A stretch of 43,558 nucleotides of DNA from WHSM01 sp050701815 (GCA_050701815.1 JBOGDL010000443.1:1-43558), one strand, 5' to 3'; shown: positions 22,096-30,213, counted from the stretch's first letter. Translations and numbers: made by a program. The notes: a model not told the origin generated them from the letters alone.

Positions 22096-23280
22096 ATGGG
22101 CTCGGTCATCGTCAGCGGCGCCCGTACCCCAATGGGTCGGCTGCTCGGCTCTCTCAAGGACTTCTCCGGCGCTGATCTGGGCGGGGTCGCGATCAAAGCC
22201 GCGCTGGAGCGCGGCGGCGTCGCGCCCGAGCAGGTGGAGTACGCGATCATGGGGCAGGTGCTGCAGGCCGGCGCCGGTCAGATCACCGCCCGGCAAGCCG
22301 CGGTCGCCGCCGGGATCCCGATGACCACACCTGCGATCACCGTGAACAAGGTGTGCCTGTCGGGTTTGGACGCGATCGCGCTGGCGGACCAGCTGATCCG
22401 CGCCGGCGAGTTCGAGATCGTGGTGGCGGGCGGCATGGAGTCGATGACGAACGCGCCGCACCTGCTGATGAATTCCCGCAAGGGTCACAAGTACGGCACT
22501 GTCGAGATGCTCGACTCGATGGCGCATGACGGGCTGTTCTGCGCGTTCGACCAGTGCGCGATGGGGGAGTCGACCGAGCGCTACAACGCCGGGCTGGGCA
22601 TCAGCCGCGAAGCGCAGGACGAGTTCTCCGCCAGCTCGCACCAGCGGGCAGCCGCGGCGCAGAAGAACGGCGTCTTCGAAGCGGAGATCGCCCCGGTGGA
22701 GGTGCCGCAGCGCAAAGCCGACCCGTTGGTGGTCGCCAGCGATGAAGGCGTACGCGGCGACACCACGTCCGAGACGCTCGCCCGGCTGCGTCCCGCGTTC
22801 GCGCCGGACGGCACCATCACCGCCGGCTCGGCGTCGCAGATCTCCGACGGCGGCGCCGCGACCGTGGTGATGAGCAAGGCCAAGGCGACCGAGCTCGGGC
22901 TGTCGTGGCTCGCCGAGATCGAGGGGTACGGCACGGTGGCCGGCCCTGACGCGTCGCTGCAGTCGCAGCCGGCGAACGCGATCAAGAAGGCGCTCGCGAA
23001 GCGAGGGCTCGCGATCTCCGACCTGGACCTGATCGAGATCAACGAGGCCTTCGCCTCAGTGGCGATCCAGTCGACCAAAGAGCTCGGCGTAGCCGACGAG
23101 ATGGTCAACGTCAACGGCGGGGCGATCGCGCTGGGGCACCCGATCGGGATGTCCGGCGCCCGGCTCGCGGTGACTCTCGCGATGGAGCTGCGGCGGCGTG
23201 GCGGCGGCCTCGGAGCGGCCGCGTTGTGCGGCGGCGGCGGCCAAGGTGACGCGCTGCTGGTACGAGTCCCGGGAGCCTGA
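22096..23280 (+). CDS. atoB: Acetyl-CoA C-acetyltransferase (thiolase)
   Basis: A degradative/biosynthetic type II thiolase of 394 residues, normal length. It condenses two acetyl-CoA to acetoacetyl-CoA or cleaves 3-oxoacyl-CoA. The nucleophile Cys87 lies in NKVCLSGLDAIALA, His348 in NGGAIALGHPIGMSGAR, and the second Cys378 in CGGGGQGDA. The ATG at 22096 follows AGGAGGC. meaB starts 6 nt after its stop, so the two form an operon. Together with the fused dehydrogenase, an unlinked crotonase and Ccr it would open the ethylmalonyl-CoA route from acetyl-CoA; this assembly is inference from gene content, since thiolase specificity cannot be read from sequence. Confidence 0.92.
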   Translation: MGSVIVSGARTPMGRLLGSLKDFSGADLGGVAIKAALERGGVAPEQVEYAIMGQVLQAGAGQITARQAAVAAGIPMTTPAITVNKVCLSGLDAIALADQLIRAGEFEIVVAGGMESMTNAPHLLMNSRKGHKYGTVEMLDSMAHDGLFCAFDQCAMGESTERYNAGLGISREAQDEFSASSHQRAAAAQKNGVFEAEIAPVEVPQRKADPLVVASDEGVRGDTTSETLARLRPAFAPDGTITAGSASQISDGGAATVVMSKAKATELGLSWLAEIEGYGTVAGPDASLQSQPANAIKKALAKRGLAISDLDLIEINEAFASVAIQSTKELGVADEMVNVNGGAIALGHPIGMSGARLAVTLAMELRRRGGGLGAAALCGGGGQGDALLVRVPGA

Positions 23281-23286
23281 TCAACG

Positions 23287-24300
23287 ATGGCTGACGGCGA
23301 CCGCGACGCCGCGGAGCCTGCGACGAGCGTCCGCCGATCAGTGGACGTGTCTGCCCTGATCACCGCCGCTCGGGAAGGCGACCCCCGTTCGGTGGCTCGG
23401 TTGATCTCGTTGGTGGAGGACGAGCATCCGACCCTGCGTGAGGTGATGGCCGGGCTGGCCCCGCACACCGGCGCCGCCCGAGTGGTGGGGCTGACCGGGG
23501 CCCCCGGCGTGGGCAAATCGACCTCCACCAGCGCCCTGGTGGCGGGGTACCGCCGCCAAGGCCTGCGGGTGGGTGTGCTCGCGGTCGACCCGTCATCGCC
23601 GTTCACCGGCGGGGCGATTCTGGGCGACCGGGTGCGGATGCAGGAGCACGCTGTCGACCCGGGCGTCTACATCCGTTCCATGTCCTCGCGGGGGCACCTT
23701 GGCGGACTGGCCGCCACCACCCCCCAAGCGGTGCGCGTGCTGGAGGCCGCGGGCTGCGACGTGGTGCTGGTGGAGACGGTCGGCGTGGGGCAGGCCGAGG
23801 TGGAGGTGGCGAGCCTGGCCGACACCACGGTGGTGCTGCTGGCCCCGGGGATGGGGGACGCGATCCAAGCCGTCAAGGCCGGAATCCTGGAGATCGCGGA
23901 CGTGTTCGCGGTGAACAAGGCCGACCGGGACGGCGTCGACAACACCGTGCGGGACATCCGCGGCATGATCGCGCTTGGCCAGCGCAGCCCGGGGGAATGG
24001 CGGCCGTCGATCGTGAAGACGGTGGCCTCCCGCGGGCTGAACGCCGGTTCCGGGTTGGACGAACTGCTGGGCGCCATCGACAAGCACCGGGAATGGCTGG
24101 TGGACCACGGTGAGCTGGAGCGTCGCCGACGCGCCCGGGCGGCCGCCGAGATCGAGGCGATCGCGATCGCCGCGGTGCGGGGTCAGATCGTGGCCCGGCA
24201 GGACGGCGCGATGCTGGAATCGCTGGCGGGCAAGGTGGCCGGCGGATCCCTGGACGCGTACGCGGCCGCGGACGAGTTGATGCAGGGTCTGGAGATCTGA
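23287..24300 (+). CDS. meaB: MeaB/ArgK-type G3E GTPase, mutase chaperone
   Basis: A 337-residue P-loop GTPase that gates AdoCbl delivery to, and protects, acyl-CoA mutases. Walker A is GAPGVGKS (71-78); VDPSSPFTGGAILGDRVRM contains the switch region of the MeaB family; VETVGVGQAEVEVA holds the switch with conserved Gln, and NKAD is the base-recognition motif. The C-terminal helices (RRRRARAAAEIEAIAI) form the usual dimerisation arm. Its start lies 6 nt after the thiolase stop, with no independent promoter, implying coupled expression. Two potential clients, MeaA and IcmA, are in the window. Confidence 0.94.
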   Translation: MADGDRDAAEPATSVRRSVDVSALITAAREGDPRSVARLISLVEDEHPTLREVMAGLAPHTGAARVVGLTGAPGVGKSTSTSALVAGYRRQGLRVGVLAVDPSSPFTGGAILGDRVRMQEHAVDPGVYIRSMSSRGHLGGLAATTPQAVRVLEAAGCDVVLVETVGVGQAEVEVASLADTTVVLLAPGMGDAIQAVKAGILEIADVFAVNKADRDGVDNTVRDIRGMIALGQRSPGEWRPSIVKTVASRGLNAGSGLDELLGAIDKHREWLVDHGELERRRRARAAAEIEAIAIAAVRGQIVARQDGAMLESLAGKVAGGSLDAYAAADELMQGLEI

Positions 24301-24339
24301 CGCTCACGATGTGCGCAGCGGGGGTCGGATGGACAGTTT

Positions 24340-24369
24340 GTCGCCGGCCCGCCCGGCGACGGCTACGGT
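24340..24369 (+). promoter_or_regulatory. Inverted repeat and leaderless -10 element before the MarR gene
   Basis: GTCGCCGG (24340-24347) and CCGGCGAC (24353-24360) are perfect 8-bp arms with a 5-nt gap. Just after it is TACGGT (24364-24369), 6 nt before the GTG of the MarR gene, which has no ribosome site. A palindrome directly before the -10 of a MarR gene would suit autoregulation. The repeat could also act as terminator of meaB. Confidence 0.45.
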
Positions 24370-24375
24370 GCCAGT

Positions 24376-24888
24376 GTGGGTAAGCCGCTCAACCTGCCCT
24401 TCGACCCGATCGAACGGGCCGCCGAGCGCTGGGAGTCCGAGTTCGGCCCCAGCACGCCGATGAAGGTGGCCACCTCGATCATGCGCGTGCAGCAGCTGTT
24501 GCTCGCTCGGTACGACGAGCTGCTGCGGCCGTACCAGCTCACTTTCGCCCGGTACGAGGCGCTGGTGCTGCTGCGCTTCAGCCGCCAGGGCGAACTGCCG
24601 ATGCGGGTGCTGGGCGAGCGCCTGATGGTGCACCCCACCAGCGTCACCAACATCATCGCCCGGCTGACCCGGCAGGCGTACGTGCGGCGCCGCCGGAACC
24701 CGCGCGACGGCCGGGGCGTGTTGGCGGTGATCACACCGGAGGGTCGCTCGGCAGCGGACCGATCCACTAAGGATCTGATGGCGGCTGGGTTCGGGCTGCA
24801 GGCGATCGACTCGGAGCAGTGCGAGGAGATCTTCGCCGGGTTGCGCCACGTGCGGCTCGGGGCCGGCGACTTCACCTCACCCGGCTGA
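24376..24888 (+). CDS. MarR-family transcriptional regulator
   Basis: A 170-residue dimeric winged-helix regulator. The recognition region reads LPMRVLGERLMVHPTSVTNIIARLTRQAYVRRRRNPRDGRGVLAVITPEGR (about 75-127), with the typical wing D-G-R followed by a conserved VxxTxxG. Before it lie the helices of the dimer interface (MRVQQLLLARYDELLRPYQLTFARYEAL). It starts with GTG at 24376 in a leaderless arrangement. It lies downstream of thiolase-meaB and may respond to acyl-CoA or other small ligands; no effector residue can be named. The palindrome at 24340-24360 is a candidate target. Confidence 0.88.
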   Translation: MGKPLNLPFDPIERAAERWESEFGPSTPMKVATSIMRVQQLLLARYDELLRPYQLTFARYEALVLLRFSRQGELPMRVLGERLMVHPTSVTNIIARLTRQAYVRRRRNPRDGRGVLAVITPEGRSAADRSTKDLMAAGFGLQAIDSEQCEEIFAGLRHVRLGAGDFTSPG

Positions 24889-24889
24889 C

Positions 24890-24933
24890 CCGCCCGGGTT
24901 CGCTGCTCGGACCGCCCAGGTTCGCTGCTCAGA
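24890..24933. repeat. 22-bp tandem duplication after the MarR gene
   Basis: Two copies, 24890-24911 and 24912-24933, differ at two positions (shared GTTCGCTGCTC segments). The first overlaps the region right after the stop codon. Nothing else was recognised between 24889 and 25031. Confidence 0.85.
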
Positions 24934-25031
24934 CTAGGACCCAGGCCACACCACGCGACCCCGGTGAGGGACGCCCCGCGGTGATCTTCCAGCATGTGGG
25001 AGATATCCGCATTTGACTCCTGGAGGCAGGC

Positions 25032-25358
25032 GTGCTGCGCGACCCCATCACGTTGTTTCGGATCGCCGCGGTGGCGGAGGCGGTGTCCTGGCTGGGGCTG
25101 CTCACCGGCATGTTCTTCAAGTACGTGGCGGTGCATGACGAGCTGGGCGTGAAGATCTTCGGGCCGATCCACGGCGCGCTGTTTCTGGCGTACTGCCTGG
25201 CGGTGCTGGTGGTGCGCGGGGAGCAACGCTGGGGGATGCGCACCACCAGCTTCGCGTTGCTCGCGGGGGTGCCGCCGTTGGCCACGGTGTGGTTCGAGCG
25301 TTGGGCCACCCGGCGCGGTGAGTTGGACCGCAGGGAAGTCGTCGCCGACGCCGGCTGA
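25032..25358 (+). CDS. DUF3817 family membrane protein
   Basis: A 108-residue membrane protein with about three hydrophobic spans (LFRIAAVAEAVSWLGLLTGMFF, HGALFLAYCLAVLVV, SFALLAGVPPLATVWF). The pattern RxxAVAEAxSWLxLLxGMxxKY near the N-terminus and PIHGxLFxAY in the middle identify the DUF3817 family, whose function is not established. The GTG at 25032 follows TGGAGGC. It is convergent with the EamA transporter gene, only 7 bp apart. No signal links it to the mutase genes beyond location. Confidence 0.85.
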   Translation: MLRDPITLFRIAAVAEAVSWLGLLTGMFFKYVAVHDELGVKIFGPIHGALFLAYCLAVLVVRGEQRWGMRTTSFALLAGVPPLATVWFERWATRRGELDRREVVADAG

Positions 25359-25365
25359 CCCGGGG

Positions 25366-26367
25366 CTACGTCTTGGCGGGTTCGGGCTCGGCCGCCGGGA
25401 TCTGCTCCGGCATCACGACGGCGGTTTCGCTGGTCGCGGTCTGCGCGACGAAGGCGCCGGCGAGCACCACGAACCCGCCCGCCACCTGCAGCGCAGAGAG
25501 CGCCTCGCCCAGGACAACCCAGGCGATGCCGGCGGCGACCACCACCTCCAGGCACGCCACCGCGGCGGCGACCTGAGCTGACAACCGCCGCACCGCCCAC
25601 ACCCCGGTGAGGTACGCCAGCACCGTGGTCACCAACGCGAGCAGCGCCACCAACAGCGCCGCCGGCGCGGAGCCTGACCCGAACGGCGCCGCGTCCGACC
25701 CGAACTGCGCGGAGCCGGCGAGCAGCGCCCAGTCCATCTGCCAGGGTCGGCTCACCACGGTCAGACCCACGGTCGCGGCGAGCAGACCGTAGGAGATCAT
25801 CGCCCGGGGATCGACCGGCTCCGCGTCGGCTGAGCCGGAATCGGCGAGCACGAAATAGAAGGCCTGACAGCACGCGGCGCCAAATCCGAGCAGCAGCCCC
25901 ACCGGGTCGAAACGCATCCCGGACCACACTTCGACCACCATGGCCAGGCCGGTGACGGCGAGCACCACGCCCACCGCGGCCCGAGCCGACACTGGCCGGC
26001 GCGCTCCGAACTTGATCCACAGCAGCACGATCACAGGCCCGGTGAACTCCACCAGGATCGCGACCCCGATCGGGATCCTGGACAGCGCCGCGAAATAGAA
26101 CGCCTGGCAGCCGGCGATCGCGATCAACCCGTACCCGATCACGAGACCGGGGTGGCGTCGGGCCTGAGGCCAGTAGCGGACCAGCAACGGCAGCAGCGCC
26201 AACGCGGCGCCGGCGACCCGCAGCCAGGTGACCTGCAGCGGTGTCACACCCGCTTCGATCAGGGGTTTCGCGAGCGCTCCCGACCCCCCGAACGCGGTCG
26301 CGGACACCAGCGCCAGCGTTAGCCCGAGGCCACGGCTGCGAGGAGGAGTTTGGTAAGGACTGGACAC
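25366..26367 (-). CDS. EamA-family (DMT) exporter
   Basis: A 333-residue drug/metabolite transporter with two EamA repeats and about ten hydrophobic spans. The first repeat starts LGLTLALVSATAFGGSGALAKPLIEAGVTPLQVTWLRVAGAALALL; the second starts VGLLLGFGAACCQAFYFVLAD. Family members export amino acids or other small molecules; substrate cannot be read here. The GTG at 26367 is used. A short Ala/Gly/Ser-rich loop (LAGSAQFGSDAAPFGSGSAPA) with internally repeated sequence interrupts the second half. Divergent from icmA; both may share the palindromic promoter region around 26456-26477. Confidence 0.87.
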   Translation of the reverse strand: MSSPYQTPPRSRGLGLTLALVSATAFGGSGALAKPLIEAGVTPLQVTWLRVAGAALALLPLLVRYWPQARRHPGLVIGYGLIAIAGCQAFYFAALSRIPIGVAILVEFTGPVIVLLWIKFGARRPVSARAAVGVVLAVTGLAMVVEVWSGMRFDPVGLLLGFGAACCQAFYFVLADSGSADAEPVDPRAMISYGLLAATVGLTVVSRPWQMDWALLAGSAQFGSDAAPFGSGSAPAALLVALLALVTTVLAYLTGVWAVRRLSAQVAAAVACLEVVVAAGIAWVVLGEALSALQVAGGFVVLAGAFVAQTATSETAVVMPEQIPAAEPEPAKT

Positions 26368-26455
26368 GATTTGACATGTTACGTGGCTCGCTGCCTGCCG
26401 TCACGGGCGATGACGTGAGATCCACGCGTCATCTGGCCCAGGTCGGCGGACGGCA

Positions 26456-26477
26456 AATAGTAGGACGTCCTAGTATT
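26456..26477. promoter_or_regulatory. Palindromic operator overlapping divergent -10 elements (eamA / icmA)
   Basis: The core TAGGACGTCCTA (26461-26472) is a perfect palindrome, and symmetry continues to 26456-26477 with one mismatched pair. TAGTAT (26471-26476) on the plus strand and TACTAT (26462-26457) on the minus strand are symmetric -10-like hexamers at its edges. A dimeric repressor bound here would block both genes. icmA starts 62 bp downstream and eamA 89 bp away. The regulator is unknown; TetR, GntR and MarR types use such sites. Confidence 0.6.
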
Positions 26478-26538
26478 TAGGCAGGAGACATGCCGCCGGC
26501 CACAAGCCGCGGGCGAGTCAGACCGGAGGGCCACCGCC

Positions 26539-28245
26539 ATGGACGCTGATCAGATCGCTGCCGGGCAAGCACGTTGGCAGCGGCGCCACGCCGCCGCGCG
26601 AGAACGCGGCCAGATCCGGTCCGCTGACTTCACCACCTTGTCAGGGGTGGAAGTGGACCCGGTGTACGGCCCGCCGCCCGGTCTCGACGACCCGCGCTTC
26701 GAGCGGATCGGCTGGCCCGGGGAGTACCCGTACACCCGGGGGCTTTATTCGACCGGCTACCGGGGGCGGACCTGGACCATCCGGCAGTTCGCCGGGTTCG
26801 GCAACGCGCAGCAGACCAACCAGCGCTACAAGATGATCCTCGCCGCCGGGGGTGGTGGCCTGTCCGTCGCGTTCGACATGCCGACCCTGATGGGGCGCGA
26901 CTCCGACGACCCGAAGAGCGTCGGCGAGGTCGGCCACTGCGGGGTGGCGATCGACACCGCCGCCGACATGGACGTGCTGTTCTCCGACATCCCGATCGGT
27001 GACATCACCACGTCCATGACGATCTCGGGGCCCGCGACGCCGATCTTCTGCATGTACCTGGTCGCCGCCGAACGGCAAGGCGCCGACCTGTCCAAGCTGG
27101 ACGGCACGCTGCAGACCGACATCTTCAAGGAGTACATCGCGCAGAAGGAGTGGCTCTTCGAGCCCGAGCCGCACCTGCGGCTGATCGGCGACCTGATGGA
27201 GTACTGCGCCGCCGAGATCCCGCGCTACAAGCCGCTGTCGGTGTCCGGCTACCACATCCGGGAGGCCGGCTCCACCGCCGCGCAGGAGCTGGCGTTCACC
27301 CTCGCCGACGGTTTCGGGTACGTGGAGCTGGGGCTGGCACGCGGCTTGGATGTGAACCAGTTCGCCCCGGGGCTGAGCTTCTTCTTCGACTCCCACCTGG
27401 ACTTCTTCGAGGAGATCGCGAAGTTCCGGGCGGCCCGCCGGATCTGGGCCCGCTGGATGCGGGACACGTACGGGGCGACCAGCGAAAAAGCGCAGTGGCT
27501 GCGGTTCCACACCCAGACCGCCGGGGTGTCGTTGACCGCGCAGCAGCCGTACAACAACGTGGTGCGCACCGCCGTGGAGGCGCTGGCAGCGGTGCTGGGC
27601 GGCACCAACTCGCTGCACACCAACGCGCTGGACGAGACGCTCGCGCTGCCCAGCGACGAGGCCGCCGAGATCGCGCTGCGTACCCAGCAGGTGCTGATGG
27701 AGGAGACCGGGGTGACCAACGTCGCCGACCCGCTCGGCGGCGCCTGGTACGTGGAGGCCCTCACCGACAAGATCGAAGCCGAAGCGGAGGAGATCTTCAC
27801 CCGGATCAAGGAGATGGGCGGCGGCGACGCCGTGAATCACAAGATCGGGCCGATCACGTCCGGGATCCTGCGCGGGATCGAAGACGGTTGGTTCACCGCC
27901 GAGATCGCCGACGCCGCGTTCGCGTACCAGCAGGCGTTGGAAAAGGGCGACAAGAAGATCGTCGGGGTCAACGTCCACACCAAGACGGTGGAGAAGCCGC
28001 TGGAGATCCTGCGGGTGTCGCACGAGGTGGAGATCGAGCAGAAGCGGGTGTTGGGTGAACGGCGTACGGCTCGCGACGCGGCCACGGTCGAATCCTCGCT
28101 GCGGCGGCTGGTGGAGACCTCGCGAACCTCGCAGAACATGATCCCGGCGATGCTGGACGCCTGCCGGGCCGAGGCCACGCTGGGAGAGATCTGCGACGCG
28201 CTACGGGCTGAATGGGGCGAGTACTCCGAACCTGCCCGGTTCTAG
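26539..28245 (+). CDS. icmA: Isobutyryl-CoA mutase large subunit-like AdoCbl mutase
   Basis: A 568-residue acyl-CoA mutase catalytic subunit without a B12 domain, so it needs a separate small cobalamin-binding subunit (IcmB), which is not in this window. The pocket residues point to isobutyryl-CoA mutase: TIRQFAGFG has Phe84 where methylmalonyl-CoA mutase has Tyr, and EYIAQKEW has Gln202, exactly 118 residues later, where methylmalonyl-CoA mutase has Arg. These are the two residues known to separate Icm from Mcm. Icm interconverts isobutyryl- and n-butyryl-CoA, linking valine breakdown to butyryl/ethylmalonyl-CoA. Other landmarks: LSVAFDMPTLMGRDSD, TSMTISGPA, SGYHIREAGSTAAQELAF, TAQQPYNNVVRTAVEALAAVLGGTNSLHTNALDE. 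The ATG at 26539 follows GGAGGG. Confidence 0.9.
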   Translation: MDADQIAAGQARWQRRHAAARERGQIRSADFTTLSGVEVDPVYGPPPGLDDPRFERIGWPGEYPYTRGLYSTGYRGRTWTIRQFAGFGNAQQTNQRYKMILAAGGGGLSVAFDMPTLMGRDSDDPKSVGEVGHCGVAIDTAADMDVLFSDIPIGDITTSMTISGPATPIFCMYLVAAERQGADLSKLDGTLQTDIFKEYIAQKEWLFEPEPHLRLIGDLMEYCAAEIPRYKPLSVSGYHIREAGSTAAQELAFTLADGFGYVELGLARGLDVNQFAPGLSFFFDSHLDFFEEIAKFRAARRIWARWMRDTYGATSEKAQWLRFHTQTAGVSLTAQQPYNNVVRTAVEALAAVLGGTNSLHTNALDETLALPSDEAAEIALRTQQVLMEETGVTNVADPLGGAWYVEALTDKIEAEAEEIFTRIKEMGGGDAVNHKIGPITSGILRGIEDGWFTAEIADAAFAYQQALEKGDKKIVGVNVHTKTVEKPLEILRVSHEVEIEQKRVLGERRTARDAATVESSLRRLVETSRTSQNMIPAMLDACRAEATLGEICDALRAEWGEYSEPARF

Positions 28246-28303
28246 GACACACCCCGATGGCGCTGCCCGCCGCTGGCGTCGGCACCCCCGAAACGCTCCC
28301 GCT

Positions 28304-28918
28304 CTAGTCCAGGTACAGCTCCGCGCGTCCGCACGCCTCTCTGGCGCTCTTGGTCGTCGCCTCGCCGGTGCGGTCCAGTGTGTCGAACATCTCCGACGCT
28401 TCGTCGACGCATCGGGCCAGCACTCGCTTGACCTTCTCCGCGTCCTTCAGGTCGGCCTTGTTCGCCTTCAGCGCTTCCCGTGAGTCCTTCAGCGTCACTC
28501 GTAGGTCTTTGATGTCGCTGTGAGCCGCGTCCAGTTCTGCCCGCTTGGCGAAGTACAAGCCGGTCATGGTGGCGGACAGGATGAAAAAGAGCGCTGTGGT
28601 GATCGCGAGCACCAACGTCCACCGGCGTCGAGGCGCGGGCGCCGGCGTCGAGTCGCGCAGCGGGATCGACACCATCTCGCCCGGCTGCTGCGGGAACGAC
28701 GCCTGCTGTGGGAACAGCTGCTCGTGCGGGAACGGCGGACCTTGCGGGAACGGCTGTTGTTGCTGCAGCTGCGGGAACGTCTGCTCCTGCTGCGGGAACG
28801 CCTGTTGCTGCGGCGAGAAGGGCGGCTCGGGCTGCTCCGGGGTCGGCGGTGACCCCGCGGCGGGGTAAGAGTGAGTGGCGGCGGGGTCGGGGAAGGGTTC
28901 ATGCGGAGGAACAGTCAT
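28304..28918 (-). CDS. Membrane-anchored coiled-coil protein, Pro/Gln-rich N-terminus
   Basis: A 204-residue protein without a recognised family. Residues 1-80 are Pro/Gln/Phe-rich (FPQQ-type repeats such as QQQAFPQQEQTFPQ), probably disordered and cytoplasmic. A basic PRRRW segment precedes one membrane span (about 101-121, LVLAITTALFFILSATMTGLYF). Residues 123-165 form a short coiled coil (AELDAAHSDIKDLRVTLKDSREALKANKADL), followed by a small outer domain with two Cys (CVDEASEMF and ACGRAELYLD) that could pair. The topology suggests N-in, C-out. The ATG at 28918 follows CCGGAG. It is convergent with icmA. Function unknown. Confidence 0.75.
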   Translation of the reverse strand: MTVPPHEPFPDPAATHSYPAAGSPPTPEQPEPPFSPQQQAFPQQEQTFPQLQQQQPFPQGPPFPHEQLFPQQASFPQQPGEMVSIPLRDSTPAPAPRRRWTLVLAITTALFFILSATMTGLYFAKRAELDAAHSDIKDLRVTLKDSREALKANKADLKDAEKVKRVLARCVDEASEMFDTLDRTGEATTKSAREACGRAELYLD

Positions 28919-29256
28919 CGTGATCTCCGGCGGTAGGACGTGCGGCTGTCAGCCGTGCCGTCATCACACCGGGTCCCCGTCGGGACTGGTCCCGGCTGAG
29001 GGGCTTGACACGTCCGTACGACCGTGGTCCAGGCCCGTATGCCACGGTTCGTACGGATATAGACGGAGCGGGAGAGTCCGCGGCGACCACGTGTCGTGAG
29101 GTCGGTCGTGCCTGTTGTGAGGCGCCGCGAGTTGGCCCGGGGTGCCTGACAGCGCCGTGCGGGCATCAAGTGCGAGACTGTTCCTATGAGCAAGCGACTC
29201 GACACGCACAGCCTTTCAGAGCCCTGGATGGTCAGTCTGAAGAGTGGGGCGCTCGC
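28919..29256. promoter_or_regulatory. Divergent intergenic region with a long inverted repeat
   Basis: No gene is seen in these 338 bp; the open frame of the thioredoxin gene extends through it, but without conserved sequence. CCGTACGACCGTGG (29014-29027) pairs with 29042-29056, 14 bp with one bulged base, around a 14-nt loop. TTGACA (29005-29010) stands before it, but no -10 with proper spacing was found. The repeat may be an operator or a leader hairpin for either gene. Confidence 0.45.
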
Positions 29257-30213
29257 ATGAGAGCCGATGATCCCCGGATGGCGGCGGCGTCCTTCGCGCG
29301 CGGCGCCGTGGACCTCTCAGCGCTGAACGCCCGCACCACGGCGCCCAGCAACCCTCAGCCCGCGGCCGGCAACCGGGCGTCGGATGCCAACGGCGGCGTC
29401 ACGATCATCGACGTGACCGAGGCCACGTTCCAAAGCGAGGTTTTGGAGCGGTCCCTGACCACGCCGGTGGTGGTCGACTTCTGGGCGGAATGGTGTGGGC
29501 CGTGCAAGCAGCTCTCGCCGGTGCTGGAGAAGCTCGCGGTGGAGGGCGGCGGCAGCTGGGTGCTCGCCAAGGTCGACACCGAGGCGAACCCGCGGATCGC
29601 CGCGGCCTTCCAGATCCAGAGCATCCCCACCGTGTACGCGGTGATCGGCGGCCAGCCGGTGGACGCCTTCATGGGGGTGATCCCGGAGAGTCAGCTACGG
29701 CAGTGGATCGACGCTTTGCTCAAGGCCGCTGAGCAATCGGGGTTGAGCGGCGACACGCCCGACCAGGGCAATGCCGGAGAGGACGGGCAGCAGGCCCCGG
29801 CCTCGGAGCCACCGGATCCTGCCGAAGAGGCACTGGCCAGCGGTGATTTCCAGCGGGCGGAAGAGATCTACCAGAAGGCGTTGTCCGACAACCCCGCGGA
29901 CGCGATGGCGGCGGCTGGTCTCGCTCAAGCCAGGTTGCTGCGCCGCACCGAGCAGCTCGACCCCGACAAGGTGTTCGCGGCCGCCGCGGAGAACCCCGAC
30001 GATCTGGAGGCGCAGACGCAGGCCGCTGACATCGAGGTGCTCACCGGCAACGCCGCGACCGGGTACGCCAGGCTGGTGGATCTGGTGCGCCGCACCGCCG
30101 GTGATGACCGGGGGAGGGCCCGGGATCATCTGGTCTCGCTGTTCGCGATCGCCGAGCCGGACGACCCAGCGGTGGCTGCGGCGCGACGCGACCTCGCGAA
30201 CGCGCTGTTCTAA
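29257..30213 (+). CDS. Thioredoxin-TPR co-chaperone (CnoX/YbbN type)
   Basis: The 318-residue protein has a variable N-terminus (1-45), a thioredoxin domain (46-155) with the redox motif WCGPCK (Cys80, Cys83) and cis-Pro loop SIPTVYAV, an acidic linker, and C-terminal helical repeats (about 190-318: GDFQRAEEIYQKALSDNPADAMAAAGLAQARLL to DDPAVAAARRDLANALF). This is the architecture of YbbN/CnoX, a holdase that hands proteins to GroEL/DnaK and guards them against oxidation; in contrast to many members, both active-site cysteines are kept here. The ATG at 29257 is preferred over an 84-codon-longer open frame with no homology. The arginase-like gene starts 21 bp after its stop. Confidence 0.88.
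   Translation: MRADDPRMAAASFARGAVDLSALNARTTAPSNPQPAAGNRASDANGGVTIIDVTEATFQSEVLERSLTTPVVVDFWAEWCGPCKQLSPVLEKLAVEGGGSWVLAKVDTEANPRIAAAFQIQSIPTVYAVIGGQPVDAFMGVIPESQLRQWIDALLKAAEQSGLSGDTPDQGNAGEDGQQAPASEPPDPAEEALASGDFQRAEEIYQKALSDNPADAMAAAGLAQARLLRRTEQLDPDKVFAAAAENPDDLEAQTQAADIEVLTGNAATGYARLVDLVRRTAGDDRGRARDHLVSLFAIAEPDDPAVAAARRDLANALF

Noticed and set aside
26641..28023. 460-codon minus-strand open frame inside icmA
   Set aside because: Antisense shadow; no domain and biased composition.
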